DNA of 64,000 bases. Origin: Lepidonotus clava. Its lineage: Eukaryota > Annelida > Polychaeta > Phyllodocida > Polynoidae. The position numbers and the translations under genes were made by a program. The stretch spans positions 32,259,541-32,323,540 of the forward strand of contig OW387138.1 of the NCBI GenBank assembly GCA_936440205.1. Direction: 5' to 3'. The number at the start of each line of letters is the position of its first letter. Within the stretch, counting starts at the first letter, position 1. Positions 1 through 12,394 of the stretch are shown one piece after another. The notes beneath the pieces were generated by a model. The model searched no databases. It had not been told where the DNA came from and worked only from the letters and a program-made list of their open reading frames with translations.

Positions 1-1968
1 ATGTATAGTGTTGCATAAATGTATCGATATCACAACAATTACGTTAATATGGGTGAAGCACTAGATGGGACCAGTAGAGAGTTTATCAATATGTTCCTAT
101 GGGGGACAATTAAGGCCCTTTTAACACAGAGAGGTGTTTACTTAAGGTGTGCGCAGAAACCATTAGAGTCAGCGGGTGGAAATTGACCAGTGAGCTCTAT
201 AGGCATTGTCCAGTATCCACTGACCACTCGCTACTCCAGGGGGGGGAAGGGGGGGGGGGGGTCCTCTGGTCAAGTGGTCATGACTGGTATTGTTGGTAAG
301 ACATACATCTTAGTAGGGGTCTCAAGTAGAAGTAAATTCCCGTTTCCACATTGCTTGTTATTTTGTTTCTCCGCGCACGTGTATACAAATGTCTAATTCG
401 TGGCTTTGCGGTCTAACGTACTCTACCATTTAACATTTTGCTCGTTTTACCGTCGTATACACAACAAATCTCGACAAGGATAAAAACTATCCGATTATTA
501 TGAAATTGAATGAATTTGATCAAATTCGATCTTGGCATTTCATATTATTGGAATAATTTAGAATAACGATTTGTATTTGTAAATATGACAGGAGACTCTA
601 ATTTTCCTATAGGAAAATTAAATGGTAACATGTGCTATAGCACGTGTACTACTATTTATTATTAAGAAAATATCCTGGGCTTTAATGACTGATATTTGCT
701 ATAACAATAATTATAGAAACCGAGAAAATTTTGTTTTATTTTCAGGCTCATTGCATAGGCATAGGATATCCCTTTCGGGATACAAATTGTTCCTGGCAAC
801 TAACTTGTGATAAACCAGCCTCACACGCATCCAAATGACTGGAAACAATCTGTTTATGCCATGCAAATCAATATATTGCTAAAATCTAATAATAGTTATT
901 TGGTTTGGCCTGCACAGAGCCCGACCCCGGTTCCACAATGTAACCTCTTGGCTCTCCTCGCTTCGCACCCATTTCGCACTCACAAAAGAAATTGGCTCTC
1001 TGTCAATTCGGATATGAAATCCTCTCCTTGCCGAAACCCGACTTATTATTAACCCATGTAATAAAGATTAAACCGTTGACTGTATGTATGGGGAACGGGG
1101 AGGTTGCTAGTCTACACAGCAGGTTATATATTCCATAAACATTTGAAAGATTTGATTTTTTTCTTATCAAGGATTTCAATATGTGAAACCGTGTGAAATA
1201 GATAGCTAACAATATCAACATGTCCATGTTATAGATAAGCCGCAAGGAAAAATAATTGTTTACCAAATAAAATTATTTTCGAAGTAAACTGCGACAAATA
1301 CCAAAAGGTGCTTAATCTTCGAGAACAATTTTCCAGTCGATCCTTAAAAGCTAGTACAAATGATGGGAATATTTCTTAAAACTCTTTTTACTATAAGTAG
1401 AAGTACATTATATTTCCTAATCTAGCCTATCTATCTTTAATACAATGGGTATTCCATATACTTTGCCATATGCGTTCTAAATATAAAATATGATTAGAGG
1501 GCTTTTAATAAAAGAGAAGTATTGACCGAGGATGACCGTGGCATTGAACAAGATGTCTCCTTTTAAGTAATGTCCTAAATATCCCTGATAGCTTTTTTGA
1601 GACCCTGATTCCTCCCCTTGAAGAAACAATGTCTCTGAAATCAAAATGATAATTCTGGTATTTCTACATGCATATATACATTTTCCCTTTTTACTTTTAC
1701 AAAACTGCTTCCTTCCTTTTCTAGATACCAAGTAATAACAAACAAGAGATTTAACTTCTTGTTTGATAAGATAACCACACGAGGTTGTACCCACCTGACT
1801 GAGGTCCGACTGGTGCTGCTCCTCCCGTGCTCGGCTGGGTACTACGACAGGTAGTTAACCTACAGGAGGTGGGGCTACATGGGTGTGGGTGTGTGGAGGG
1901 GTTGGGGGGTCGACATGCTCTAGGACTGACCAATCAGTGTACGTTATAGGACTGGTGGTCAACGGACG

Positions 1969-2050
<82 letters not shown>

Positions 2051-3287
2051 ACCGACGTTAGCCTAGCGACGCGATGGCCGACGACGTGTTTTCCACTTTT
2101 GGAACGTAATCCAGCGACGTTATTGGTCATGTCACGAATTTGGCGGCACTCTGCGATGGTTACAACGTATCAATTTGTGTCCCGTCACTGACAAGAAAGT
2201 CCCTTTAATTTAGTTTGTATGGATAATTGTATGTATGCCTATTGATTTCGCAGCACAGTTTACTTTACTATTGCCCTGCTCTCTCAAAAGCTCTCAGGTG
2301 AATAACTAGAGCTGTACTGTCCTGGAGGATAATAACGTCTGTCTATGCAAGTTTATGCCATTTTTTGTGTAGTTTGTAATTAATTTAACATTCTCAGTAT
2401 ACTTGACACAGAATAAATCAAGCACAGGCCATATGGTGCAGCCAGCAACCGTTTTTGCCCCAGTTTGGGCACAACGTTAACTAAAGCCCCTGGCTCTTCA
2501 TTAGGATTCCAACCTATATATATATAATACCTCTGGTATTGTCCTTCCCTCTCAAAAGTGGATGAATAAAAGATCTGTTATACCCCACAGGGCAATGTTT
2601 GTGAATCCTAATGTCCATTATTGAGTTGTCTCAGTTAGGCTAAAGTGCTCAATGGTTATGTATGAAAAATCATTCCCAGGTATAGTACTAGTAATAGTAG
2701 CTAATGTGAACCACTTTTCGGTGTTTGTTTATTCTGCATACTTTCCTGAGTATAGGATTTTTCAGTAACCAATACTGTTTGCAAACCAGGGCAATAACAA
2801 TAATTATTGATTTCAAAGTTTGTGCCACCTTGGTCTGTGCATAGGCCTAGATGTTAAGAACTGTATTAGAGCATACAGTTTTATGGTCTGTGCCATGCAT
2901 AATAATTCATCATAATATACTTATTAGTCTAATGTCTAATGTCAATCTTTGTGTCGTCAATAACAATTTTCAACATTTTCTGTGTACTTGACATATTTCT
3001 GTGTAACTGATATAGAATAAAGCAAGTAGACAGACCAGAGTCGCACTCAGCAATTGCTTTTGCCCAGTTTGCACACATGTTTGTCTCAAGTAAAGCCCAG
3101 CCCCTCGATAGCAGACTCTCGGGTAGACTCTACATGTAACATGTTTTAAAACCACTGCAACAATTGGTTAATTTATGCCACCCTGGGTTTGTACCAAAAA
3201 TTTACATAGTTACACATTAATTGCTGTTTATACTATGTATATAGGCCTATTTATCTCTTAATTTCCAAAAGTTAATTGTGCCAAGTT
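1..3287. other. Intergenic DNA, no gene seen
   Basis: No ORF here has coding character or credible splice sites. A G-run lies at about 241-260. Two segments around 2397-2500 and 2990-3110 look like a diverged direct duplication: both have a tract beginning ACTTGACA followed by TTTTGCCC(C)AGTTTG and then TAAAGCCC. The long GT microsatellite is listed separately. Confidence 0.6.
1971..2048. repeat. (GT)n microsatellite, 39 perfect units
   Basis: An uninterrupted GT dinucleotide tract of 78 bp. It produces Val-Cys and His-Thr pseudo-ORFs on the two strands that are not genes. Confidence 0.97.
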
Positions 3288-5641
3288 CAGGGACGGATCC
3301 AGAGGTTTCAAAAAAAAGGGGGGGGGGGGGACGCCTTTATAAAAGTTGAGGCGCCCCTACCCTTGGCTAGAATTTTACAGACTACCGGGAAGCCACTTTT
3401 TACATGTCTTACATGGATATATGATATTATGATGCATTTAAAAGCTTGTTTTCCATAATAAACTGCAGCATATTATATATCAATGGAAAGCTTATAGCCT
3501 CAGGATTCTAAATCCATTATTGAAATTATGAAATTATAATTTCCTGAAAATTATAATTTCCTGAAAATTTTTAGAAAATGTGAATTTTTTTTACCTAATT
3601 TTCAGAAAATCAGGCAAAAAAGGGTTAAATATTGATTTTTTAACAAAGTTCAGTATTGAGAAAATAAAGTAGATGCATAATGCAAGAAAATGATGCATCA
3701 TATTCCTGGATGCATAAAGACAATAGTATGAGTAATTTGCAATGATAAACTACAGGTTTGGCATAAAAATGTGGGGAAATAGACAAATTTTCTATATTTT
3801 CAGCAATTTAAGGTGACAAAACATTTAAAAAATTGCCAAGTGAATATTGATGAAGTATTTTCAAGGTCTTATTATTGAAGAAATATGTCTGAGCTAAATA
3901 CAAACTGATTTTGAAGGTCTGGGTTAGGCTGGCATCCGACCGGGTTTTCGCAAGGCTACAACAACCGGCCGGTATTAGGTACTACTTGCAAATGTGGCGA
4001 TTCTGCTCAATCCTTGGGCAAAGATTTTTTTTCCCCAGTAAACGAGTTATTCTTTAGTAATTGAATCACAAATAAGTTAATTTATGGAATCAGTATGTTT
4101 TTGTTGCACATCTATTGCAGTTGAAAGTTATTGCAGTGCCCTGAGTTTAGGACTATTTTCTATGGCACAACCGCTCTGAGTTACAGGGCACTGCTTTCTG
4201 TCCAGATCCAATTCTGAGCTTTGAGGTCTAATTATGATGAATCTAGATGAAATAAAATTCTAATTTTTGGTTTATTTCTTAGTTATATCATATTGTATGA
4301 CCTCGTAAAAGGAATAGCCTGTAGGATTCTTCTGAATATGTGAACTCCAAATGTAAACAAACCCGAAAAAGTTACGAAAAATTAATGGCGGACCGGCGTT
4401 ACGTTGGTTATGCGACCTTGACCCCCACACCCAATACTTGGCCTGTGTTCTCCGACCTGGCCAAGCGGCACTAGGCTAGGTCTGGGTGAGTAGTAAATCA
4501 TCATGAAATAATGTGGTAAAAATTAGGAGCCATGTTTAATGTGAAGCCTACCTTTTGGCTACATTTAACCTTTTGACCTTTTCATTGAATATCTGCATTA
4601 ATGTTGCTTAGTTTTTGGCCATTCACGACTTGCATGCATCCGCCATATTGGGGTATTCCCGGGAATTCCATACCTGAAAACGAGGCTAACTACTATCAAG
4701 GTGTCCATCCAATGCTATGTCTACCTGCGATAATAGGGCAGGAATTCTTTTTATAACTAAACAAACCAAAAGATGTATGTTTTTCTATGTTGATATTCAG
4801 AGGTTATAGTGAACAGGCAAACTATTAAAAGAATTAGACAAAATACTTTGGTATTAAAGGAATTATGTTTGACTATGTTACATTAAATTGTACAGGAAAA
4901 CAAACAGGCATAGTTTGAAGCCACTATGCAGGGTGTTACCGATTGTTATTTGTGCTTTGATGCAGCCAGTAAACTCTTTTTTACTTATTACTATTCTTGT
5001 GTTACTTTAAAATGTCATACCAAAACTCAGAGGGAAAATTCGCGCACTTTGGCAGCTTTACATATCTATTTTTAAGGTGTTGTTCACACCTGTCAAGGAC
5101 AACACATAGCACTTCGCCTCGTTTTGAGGTGAGAACGACGGTGGCGCCCCAGCCCCGTGCAAGTCGTGAATATTTATAAGTTATGACTAGAAAAATCAAC
5201 AGTTTTTGATCTAATATCATTAAAGTATAACAAGAAGATCTTTTCTGGGAAGGTGTAACAAACAATACTTTGATGTGTGTTATATTTTATTTAAAAAAAA
5301 AAAAAATTAATGAAAATTCACTTTAAACATTCTGGATAATTTTGTGATCATGATAAAATATCAACTTATGCATATTTATGGGATGTAAAGAAAAGCAAAA
5401 TTTTATCAATTGGCTTAAAATGATGTTTGTTATTTTGGGCTGTCACTGGGCAACCAGTTAAGCAGAAAAAAATGATAGAATTCATTAAAAAAAATGGAAA
5501 GTAGGATGAAGAAAACCATTTATGGTACATATATGTACCAAATTTGCATTGACGGTCTGGAAAGGGTTAAAAAAAAACTAAATTTGGAAAAAATGGGGGG
5601 GGGGGGCGTACCTCAGGCGCCCCACTCTAAATCTGTCCCTC
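3288..5641. mobile_element. Candidate non-autonomous DNA transposon with short inverted ends
   Basis: The left end reads CAGGGACGGATCCAG followed shortly by a G-run (3318-3330). The right end, reverse-complemented, reads GAGGGACAGATTTAG and also has a G/C-run (5595-5606) just inside. The 2.35 kb interior is AT-rich with no transposase-like ORF. No target-site duplication is evident, so this could be two separate elements. Its ends resemble those of the shorter element at 25692-26109. Confidence 0.4.
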
Positions 5642-5854
5642 AGAGGTACCTTGGATTGGGGGAAAAGCAGGTGCCCCTGCCCTTGCCTTTAGGCGCCAAC
5701 ACGTTATCCGGTATGCATGGCGCGAAATTCCGCGCTGCCATCTAGTGCAAGAAACAAGAAGCATTATTGGTAGGAATGTAGCCGGTGTTTCAAGCCTTTC
5801 TGCAGGGTACCAGCCAGTTACAAAACAAAAAATACCGGGCCCCTAAGTAAGGGC

Positions 5855-6039
5855 TATTGTGATTGGCTGTTGAATAAGGTCAACCAATAGGAAGCCCTGT
5901 TTCATATGCTTTTGGTGGGAGAGAAGCACGTGAAGCCGGTCACATTCACTCAGTTGTACTTTTGACTTCTCAAGTACTTTAAACACGTAAAACTTCCTGG
6001 TACGTTTTACAGACCAAGAACTGTTTAGAAACCGTCACA
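5855..6039 (+). promoter_or_regulatory. Probable TMEM205 promoter and 5' UTR
   Basis: Upstream of the TMEM205 start codon there is an inverted CCAAT box (GATTGGCTG, from 5861), a direct CCAAT box (CAACCAATAG, 5881-5890) and an E-box CACGTG at 5927-5932. No TATA box is obvious. The start codon context is CACAATGTC. The transcription start is inferred, not seen. Confidence 0.5.
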
Positions 6040-9000
6040 ATGTCTGACGCCAAGCCTTCTATCAAATGGGAAGACAAGCTGAAGCAGGATATAGAGAGAG
6101 GTAGCGAAAAGGCAGTTATGTAAGTAGACTAGTCTATGACTTGTGTGAAGCTCGTCCAGGCTGCCATTGCCATTGGCATTGGCATTGGTAGACCTATGTC
6201 AGATTGTAGTGTACTTTAAGTCTCTCCGTGTCGCATGTCGAGTATCAATGTCACCCTGTCGAAAATGCCGTGTCACTATCTCTCAAAATTCCCATGTCAC
6301 GTGTCATTAGATCTATTCCCATAGCCATTTATTCTAGGCCTCAAAAGTGCCCATCTCATCCCCCCCCCCCCCCCCCCCCAAAAAAATAAATAAATAAATG
6401 AATAAATAAATATAAATAAATAAATAGATAGATAATCAGATAAATAAGATAAAGATAAATAAGATAAATACACACTTACACAGTCTCCCAAATATGGGCA
6501 TAGGCGCGGTGCATTGTGGGAACGGGACGCCGAGTCGGGAACCAAAACAAACCTTTGTGGCGCGGGCACGGCCCAAACTTTGCAATGATGAAACTAATAA
6601 AGAGTAAAGACATTCAATGTTTCCTCTTAGCATAAGGTATAAGGACTATACTTGAATAGGTATCAGCATAATTTGGTTTAATCATTTCGGAAAGTATGGA
6701 GAAAAAAGCAATGTTATTGTGGGCAATGAGCGATAATACAGTTCCGACAATGCTAAATTTCCATAGGCAGCGAGCTTCAGGAAATTTCTCAAAATGCTTC
6801 CAGCTTGCTTAATATATTAAAACAAAAGTTGAAACGTGCATATAAAGTATAAAAGATAATCGGAAATAATATGCTGGCCACAAAAAGGTCACCAGAAATA
6901 TTTTAGGTGCTGAAATTCGGGGATTTTGTAAACTGTTAACTACTGCAAATACCAGATTCAGTACGATACGTTTTAAAACTATCAAAATGTAAATAAATAT
7001 TGCTAGATTTTATTTCCTTTTGCAGTTGTACAGTGATAAATCATATATGTCCATACCCTAATGAAAAACAAACTGCTAAATTAAAACACGAGAGATAGGA
7101 AAAGATAGTTTCGCAGGGCCTTGTTCAAGCCGGCATTAGCCACTGACTGCCGCACTTTTCATTGTAATTCAAGGCGTAATATCTCAAAAAGTTCTAAATA
7201 TTTCGTTTTCAAACTTCAGCATATTTAAGAGCGTCATCTATCCTTGCAGAATCATTAGGTTTCATTTGTCAATCAGCTGAACTTTTTATAAAAATTGAAA
7301 TAGTTTGTTTGAAATTTTGGCCGTGTCGTCCGTTGGATTCTCTATGGCAAATACACCCATTATCGCCCACGCACATTCCATCTACCATTTTCATTATTTA
7401 GGCTCGAGTATAATTTTTTCTAAAGCAATTATGCAATAGATCAACACTTTGTCTCCTCTCCGCCACCTTAGACATACATTTTAATTCATATTTTGATAAA
7501 CTAAAACTAGTTTGAAAACTGCTCTTCCAAGATAGCCATTTTGGCTTCTCGGGGTGGTTTGGTTCCCGATCGGCAAATCCAAGATGGCGGCCGAGACTGT
7601 GTAAGCGTGTATAGATAGATAAATAAAATAAAAAGATGTTGTGTTCAGGTATTGGATAGATTGAAAAAATTAGGGTAGGTAGAACCTCTAAAACGATTTC
7701 CAGCATCTAAAATACATGCTCTGAGCATACATTTATATATATGTTTTTCCATGGTGTTCCATGCTTTTTTTCCCGCCCTCTACCATTGCTTACCCTCTTG
7801 TTCCATTCCCTCTTCAATTCTCCCTACCACGGGTAGCTGATTTACAGTAGATCTATTTTGAGCACCTGCAGGTTAATTTGGGCTAATTAATTATTTTGTC
7901 GACAAAAACCCTAGAAAAACTAAAGAAAAAAGTCAGATGATTGCTATCTTTCCATCTATAATAAATGAATTTTCAAACAACTCAGGAAATATAAGTGTAT
8001 AATTATAGTTACTAATCTTAAAAAGAATGATGGCTAGTTTTATTCAATGATAATCTCAAAATAATGGTACATTTTATGAACATTTCTATGATAAATCGAT
8101 AAGTTTTGTCGACATATTACCCAGCATGCATCCTGTTCTGGGCTAACCTGCAGGTAGAATTAAAATAAAAGGCCATCCGTAGTTGGGAGAAATTCTTCCC
8201 TTTTATATTATTTCCAAAAATCTTCTTAATTTTTTTCTTTTTTTACCCGTTTGTCATTCCCCTTCTATTCTTTATCACTTTCTTCAAAGTAAAATTTTTT
8301 TGCCATGTCGTAAAAAGAAATCTGCAACTAAAAACTAAAATACACAATCCAAAGTTTGTATTTTATATTTTGCCCCCTTTCTTAGATCGAAGCTGACTCA
8401 TGGGGCAGCTGTATTTGGAACCCTGGCGGTTGCTGGAGGACTCGCTCGGTATGCGGAGTCCGCGAGCCAGCCGTGTTCAACCCTCAACTTTATCCACATT
8501 GGGTCCCTGGCTGCCTACTTCGGTATTCAGTGTTGGGTCTCCTTCGCTGGTGGTGAGTTTGACTGCTTGGTAATAATTGACCAATGTAGATTTCATTTTA
8601 TGGGATATCGTACTGCTTTGTCGCAATTTTACATAAGTGTTTCAGTTATATTTATTTGGAATTGGATATAGGATCATATTCAATTATGAAGATCAGAAAG
8701 CAGTAATTCAAATGTGAAAAATAAGCTCCACGAGAAATTTTATTTTAAATTTAAAAAAATATTTTTGATGGCGCTAAGGATCAAACTGTTATGGATGTAT
8801 ATAATAATTTTAATAAATTAGATTTATTCACCAGGCTTGGAACTAAATAAAGAAAGGTTCCATTTACCTCCAAAAAGCAAAACTGAAACGAATCCTCCAT
8901 TTTACCTTACTGGTCAAAAAAGATAACTTGTGAGGTAAGGCATTTCAAAGGTACATGTTTAATTTATTCATGTTTCTGTTTTGTCCTTCAAGGTCTGATC

Positions 9001-9839
9001 ATGTTCCGCACCCTACCTCGTCACATGTTCGGTCACGTACAGTCGTACATGTTCCCGACCTACTTCAACATTGGGGTGGCCACCGGCTCCATCACCCTCA
9101 CCACCTTCCTACTTATGCACCCCCGCGGGTCCTGGGGGTGCTCCGAGAAAACACAGGTAGGCAAATAGGCTGCATGGTTCTATAAACAGTGGTGAAAATT
9201 CCAGGGGCCAGTTAGGGACCCTCGTATATATATATATGCTAGTCTTTGTTTTTCATGATTTTTATAGAGTTAGAAAAATAATACAGTAAACTTTACATTG
9301 CAGTTGATGGCTCTGGGCACGGCCCTGCTGTCGTCGCTGTTCAGCGCCTACTACGTGACCCCTCAGTCGATCCTCTCCATGTGGCCTGTTATAGAGATAT
9401 AAAGATAATACAGTAAACTTTACATTGCAGTTGATGGCTCAGGGCACGGCCCTGCTGTCGTCGCTGTTCAGCGCCTACTACGTGACCCCTCAGTCGATGC
9501 TCTCCATGTGGCCTGTTATAGAGATAGAAAAATAATACAATAAACTTTACATTACAGTTGATGGCTCTGGGCACGGCCCTGCTGTCGTCCCTGTTCAGCG
9601 CCTACTACGTGACCCCTCAGTCGATCCTCAGTATGTGGCAGATGTACAAGGTGGAGCAGGAGCTGGGCACCGGGATGGAGGTTGGGGCCAAGTACCCTGA
9701 CAAGGAGAAAAACCCTGAGTTCGCCAAACTCCACAAGCGATTCGCCAGGTGGCACGTGGCGAGCCTGCTCGTCAACATGGCTAGTTTTATCGGAAACGGC
9801 ATGCATTTGTGGTATCTGGCATCCAATGTCCGCATTTAA
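6040..9839 (+). CDS. TMEM205: Transmembrane protein 205 (TMEM205), four exons, 230 aa
   Basis: Exons are 6040-6119, 8386-8552, 8993-9156 and 9558-9839 (stop TAA 9837-9839). All have GT-AG borders and phases 2, 1 and 0 join without a frame break. The product is a multi-pass membrane protein of the TMEM205 (DUF4149) family. Hydrophobic segments lie at about residues 30-47, 62-87, 107-125, 138-157 and 202-224. A hydrophilic loop rich in K, E and P (about 165-200) precedes the last segment, which starts at RFARWHVASLL, a position conserved in the family. It is somewhat longer than the roughly 190-aa vertebrate protein, mainly from a charged N-terminal extension in exon 1. In vertebrates it is a plasma-membrane or vesicle protein linked to cisplatin resistance; its molecular function here is unknown. 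Two extra copies of the exon 4 acceptor and exon start lie in intron 3. Confidence 0.92.
6360..6475. repeat. C-homopolymer followed by (ATAA)n-type microsatellite
   Basis: About 20 C residues are followed directly by A-rich imperfect ATAA/GATA repeats to about 6475. It may be the tail of a retroposon read on the minus strand. Confidence 0.85.
7864..8155. mobile_element. MITE-like element with ACCTGCAGGTTA ends
   Basis: Both ends carry ACCTGCAGGTTA in inverted orientation, and a second inverted pair (TGTCGACAAAA) lies inside at about 7895 and 8105. Size about 292 bp, no ORF. The terminal ten bases are themselves palindromic, so the exact boundary and any target duplication are uncertain. Confidence 0.5.
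9264..9557 (+). repeat. 127-bp tandem repeat copying the TMEM205 exon 4 acceptor and exon start
   Basis: Three units begin at about 9264, 9391 and 9518. Each has the intron end (AAACTTTACATTRCAG) and then the first roughly 80 bp of exon 4, starting at 9304, 9431 and 9558. Only the third continues into the full exon. The first two run from their exon-like part into intron sequence and meet an in-frame stop soon after (about 32 and 34 codons past the acceptor). The copies differ at only a few positions, so the duplication is recent or under conversion. Confidence 0.93.
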
Positions 9840-12394
9840 AACCAAAATGCGGTATATGTGTTCCACGTGAGTGGCCATAGTTGTCGTTGTAAAGTAATAA
9901 TATATTGATAGAATCATAGGAAATATTTAGCTAAGAATGTCGATGTAATTTAATAACGAGCATAGAATTCTTCACCGATGAGTGAAATAAATCATGGACG
10001 TTTCGATATAATTATAATCATGAATATTTAGATTCCCCTTTACAGAATATCACTTACACTTGAGGACACAGAACTAATAAATTATCTTGCCTGTGTCTTT
10101 AGTCCCACGGTCTTATGTGAAGCTATAATATATTGATACACGCTGAGTTTTTGGATGCAAAACAAGTTGTAAAGTAGACCGATAAGGCCGGCTTCTGTCA
10201 GAGTGGTGTGACGTGCTACATCTTTAGGGACACCAGATCACTGACAGTGAGTGTTTTGTTATTAAAATATACAGAAATGTACGGAACGCGGGAATCATGA
10301 TAGGCGTTATGGCTATTTCGGCTACTAAATCTGCGCTTGATCCATGTGAATATGAAAAGGAAATTATGAACACAGCTGACTTAATTAATTACTCAAACCA
10401 ATTAGTCGCTTGTTAGTTATCAATTGGTCGATAGAAATTGAATATAATGTGCGAAAACATGCGATTTTAGAGGACCAGTATGCTATTATGCCATAGTCTT
10501 ACCATGTTAACTACAGTTAATGAGTTATGGTAGTTCCTGGTCGGACAAATTCAGACGTTAGTGTTAGAGTTAAGGTGACAGTCTTGGTGCTTACCTTTCA
10601 TATATTGGACCATTTATATTTTCAACGAAACATTTCCAGCATTCTGCTCTTCCCATATACAAGAATGTATTTAATGTTATTAAACTCTGTCACGTTTGAT
10701 TTCTCGACATTACAACTTTTGACTATTTTGCAACGAACGTATTTTCTTTAAATTAAAGAGCGAATTATTGAAATACTCGAAACGTGAATGATATTATTTG
10801 CATGCCTCTATAGCGTATACATAGGATCTCAAATGTCTGTATAACTATTGCCATGAAATAAACTGTTATGATCAGTAGGAAACGCGTTTGTTGTCAAGAG
10901 TTTGGTTAATATTGGATCGTACATTTATCAACTCGGCATTTGTACCTAATTTAGGATACACAATACAGAAACACCAACAATGAAATCTACCAATATTGTC
11001 CTGAAGTGCGTAAAGTAACCCTTTTCCGTAACACAAGTTAGGTACCGTCATAGCTTTTTATGATGCCTGAAGAGATGCAAGTCGAAACTGGGGAAACGGA
11101 ACCTTTCACTATTTTTCCCTTCTTTCACCCCGTCCCCGCTTTTTCCCTGAGTGGTATCAGGAGTAGTTTTTCCTATTTCAAGCCCATTGTGGGCTATTTT
11201 TCACATCCATATTTGATGGGCATGTATGTCTCTATTTCTCTGTCTAACAGCAGATATCACCGAGTTCTGCCTTAAGTATTGTCCTCAACACATATAGCTA
11301 TTAATCATTTACTACCTAGGGCTTCAGGTTATTGATGTTCCTGATAAATCTGTGATTGTATTTAGAAATAACCTGCATTAAAAGTACATTACAAACTACT
11401 TTAAATTATTATTAATCGATTCTCTATTCTTAATCGCTCATTCGTTTTCCCCTGTGGCAGGTTACTTATCCTGGTTGACAGTCCCATGACTAGAAGATGA
11501 CGCTAAGATAATTACGGTTGTGATCCTTCTTCTGAAACCTATTGATCTTTCTTCACACCCCTCATTCCATAACCCTTTTTAATTTACTCATTCTACAGTT
11601 ATCAAATGGGCATGTATGTCTCTATTTCTCTGTCTAGCGGCAGACATCACCGAGTTCTGCCTTAAGTATTGTCCTCAACACATATAGCTATTAATCATTT
11701 ACTACCTAGGGCTTCAGGTGATTGATGTTCCTGATAAATCTGTGATTGTATTTAGAAATAACCTGCATTAAAAGTACATTACAAACTACTTTAAATTATT
11801 ATTAATCGATTCTCTATTCTTAATCGCTCATTCGTTTTCCTCTGTGGCAGGTTACTTATCCTGGTTGACAGTCCCATGACTAGAAGATGACACTAAGATA
11901 ATTACGGTTGTGATCCTTCTTCTGAAACCTATTGATCTTTCTTCACACCCCTCATTCCATAACCCTTTTTAATTTACTCATTCTACAGTTGTCAAATTAT
12001 CTAACTTATAACAAGTAACACCGATTAGACTGTTACATTATATTATACTTCATTAAGCGTTACACCGCCAACACTCTCCTGGCATTGAACTTCATTGAAG
12101 AACAGTGTTCAAAGAGACTGGGGATGTTTTTCAAGTGAGGTCTAACCCTCAGGTCAATACAGCGCATTTCTATAACAACAAATATCTTTAAAACACTTTA
12201 TATAAATAAGATAATAAAATAGTTTGCAATTCTTTCATAAGGGAAACAATCTTTGTTGTCGTTTACAATGTCTTCCTCACCCAAGCATCGGTTCGCTTCA
12301 GTTTATGATTGTTCATAAGATATCCCTGTTGGTTCTCGCGAATATGATTAAATCCAACTTCAATTAGTGAGAGCTGTATGTAGAAAACAAAGTC
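9840..12394. other. TMEM205 3' UTR and intergenic DNA
   Basis: AATAAA hexamers at 9986-9991 and 10076-10081 are plausible TMEM205 polyadenylation signals. The remainder shows no gene apart from the 390-bp direct duplication listed separately. TMEM205 and PTRHD1 are convergent across this interval. Confidence 0.6.
11216..11995. repeat. 390-bp tandem direct duplication
   Basis: 11216-11605 and 11606-11995 are near-identical head-to-tail copies differing at only a few substitutions that I could see. Neither copy has coding character. Confidence 0.93.

Larger units (their letters stand above)
6120..8385. other. TMEM205 intron 1
   Basis: Non-coding. It contains a C-run with an ATAA microsatellite (6360-6475) and a MITE-like element (7864-8155). 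Two inverted copies of a segment containing GAGACTGTGTAAG next to TAAA/TAGA-type tails lie near 6470-6560 (minus) and 7545-7640 (plus). They look like two retroposon 3' ends in opposite orientation, but the family is not recognised. Confidence 0.7.

Noticed and set aside
1855-2191. ORFs of His-Thr and Val-Cys repeats
   Set aside because: Translation of the GT microsatellite.
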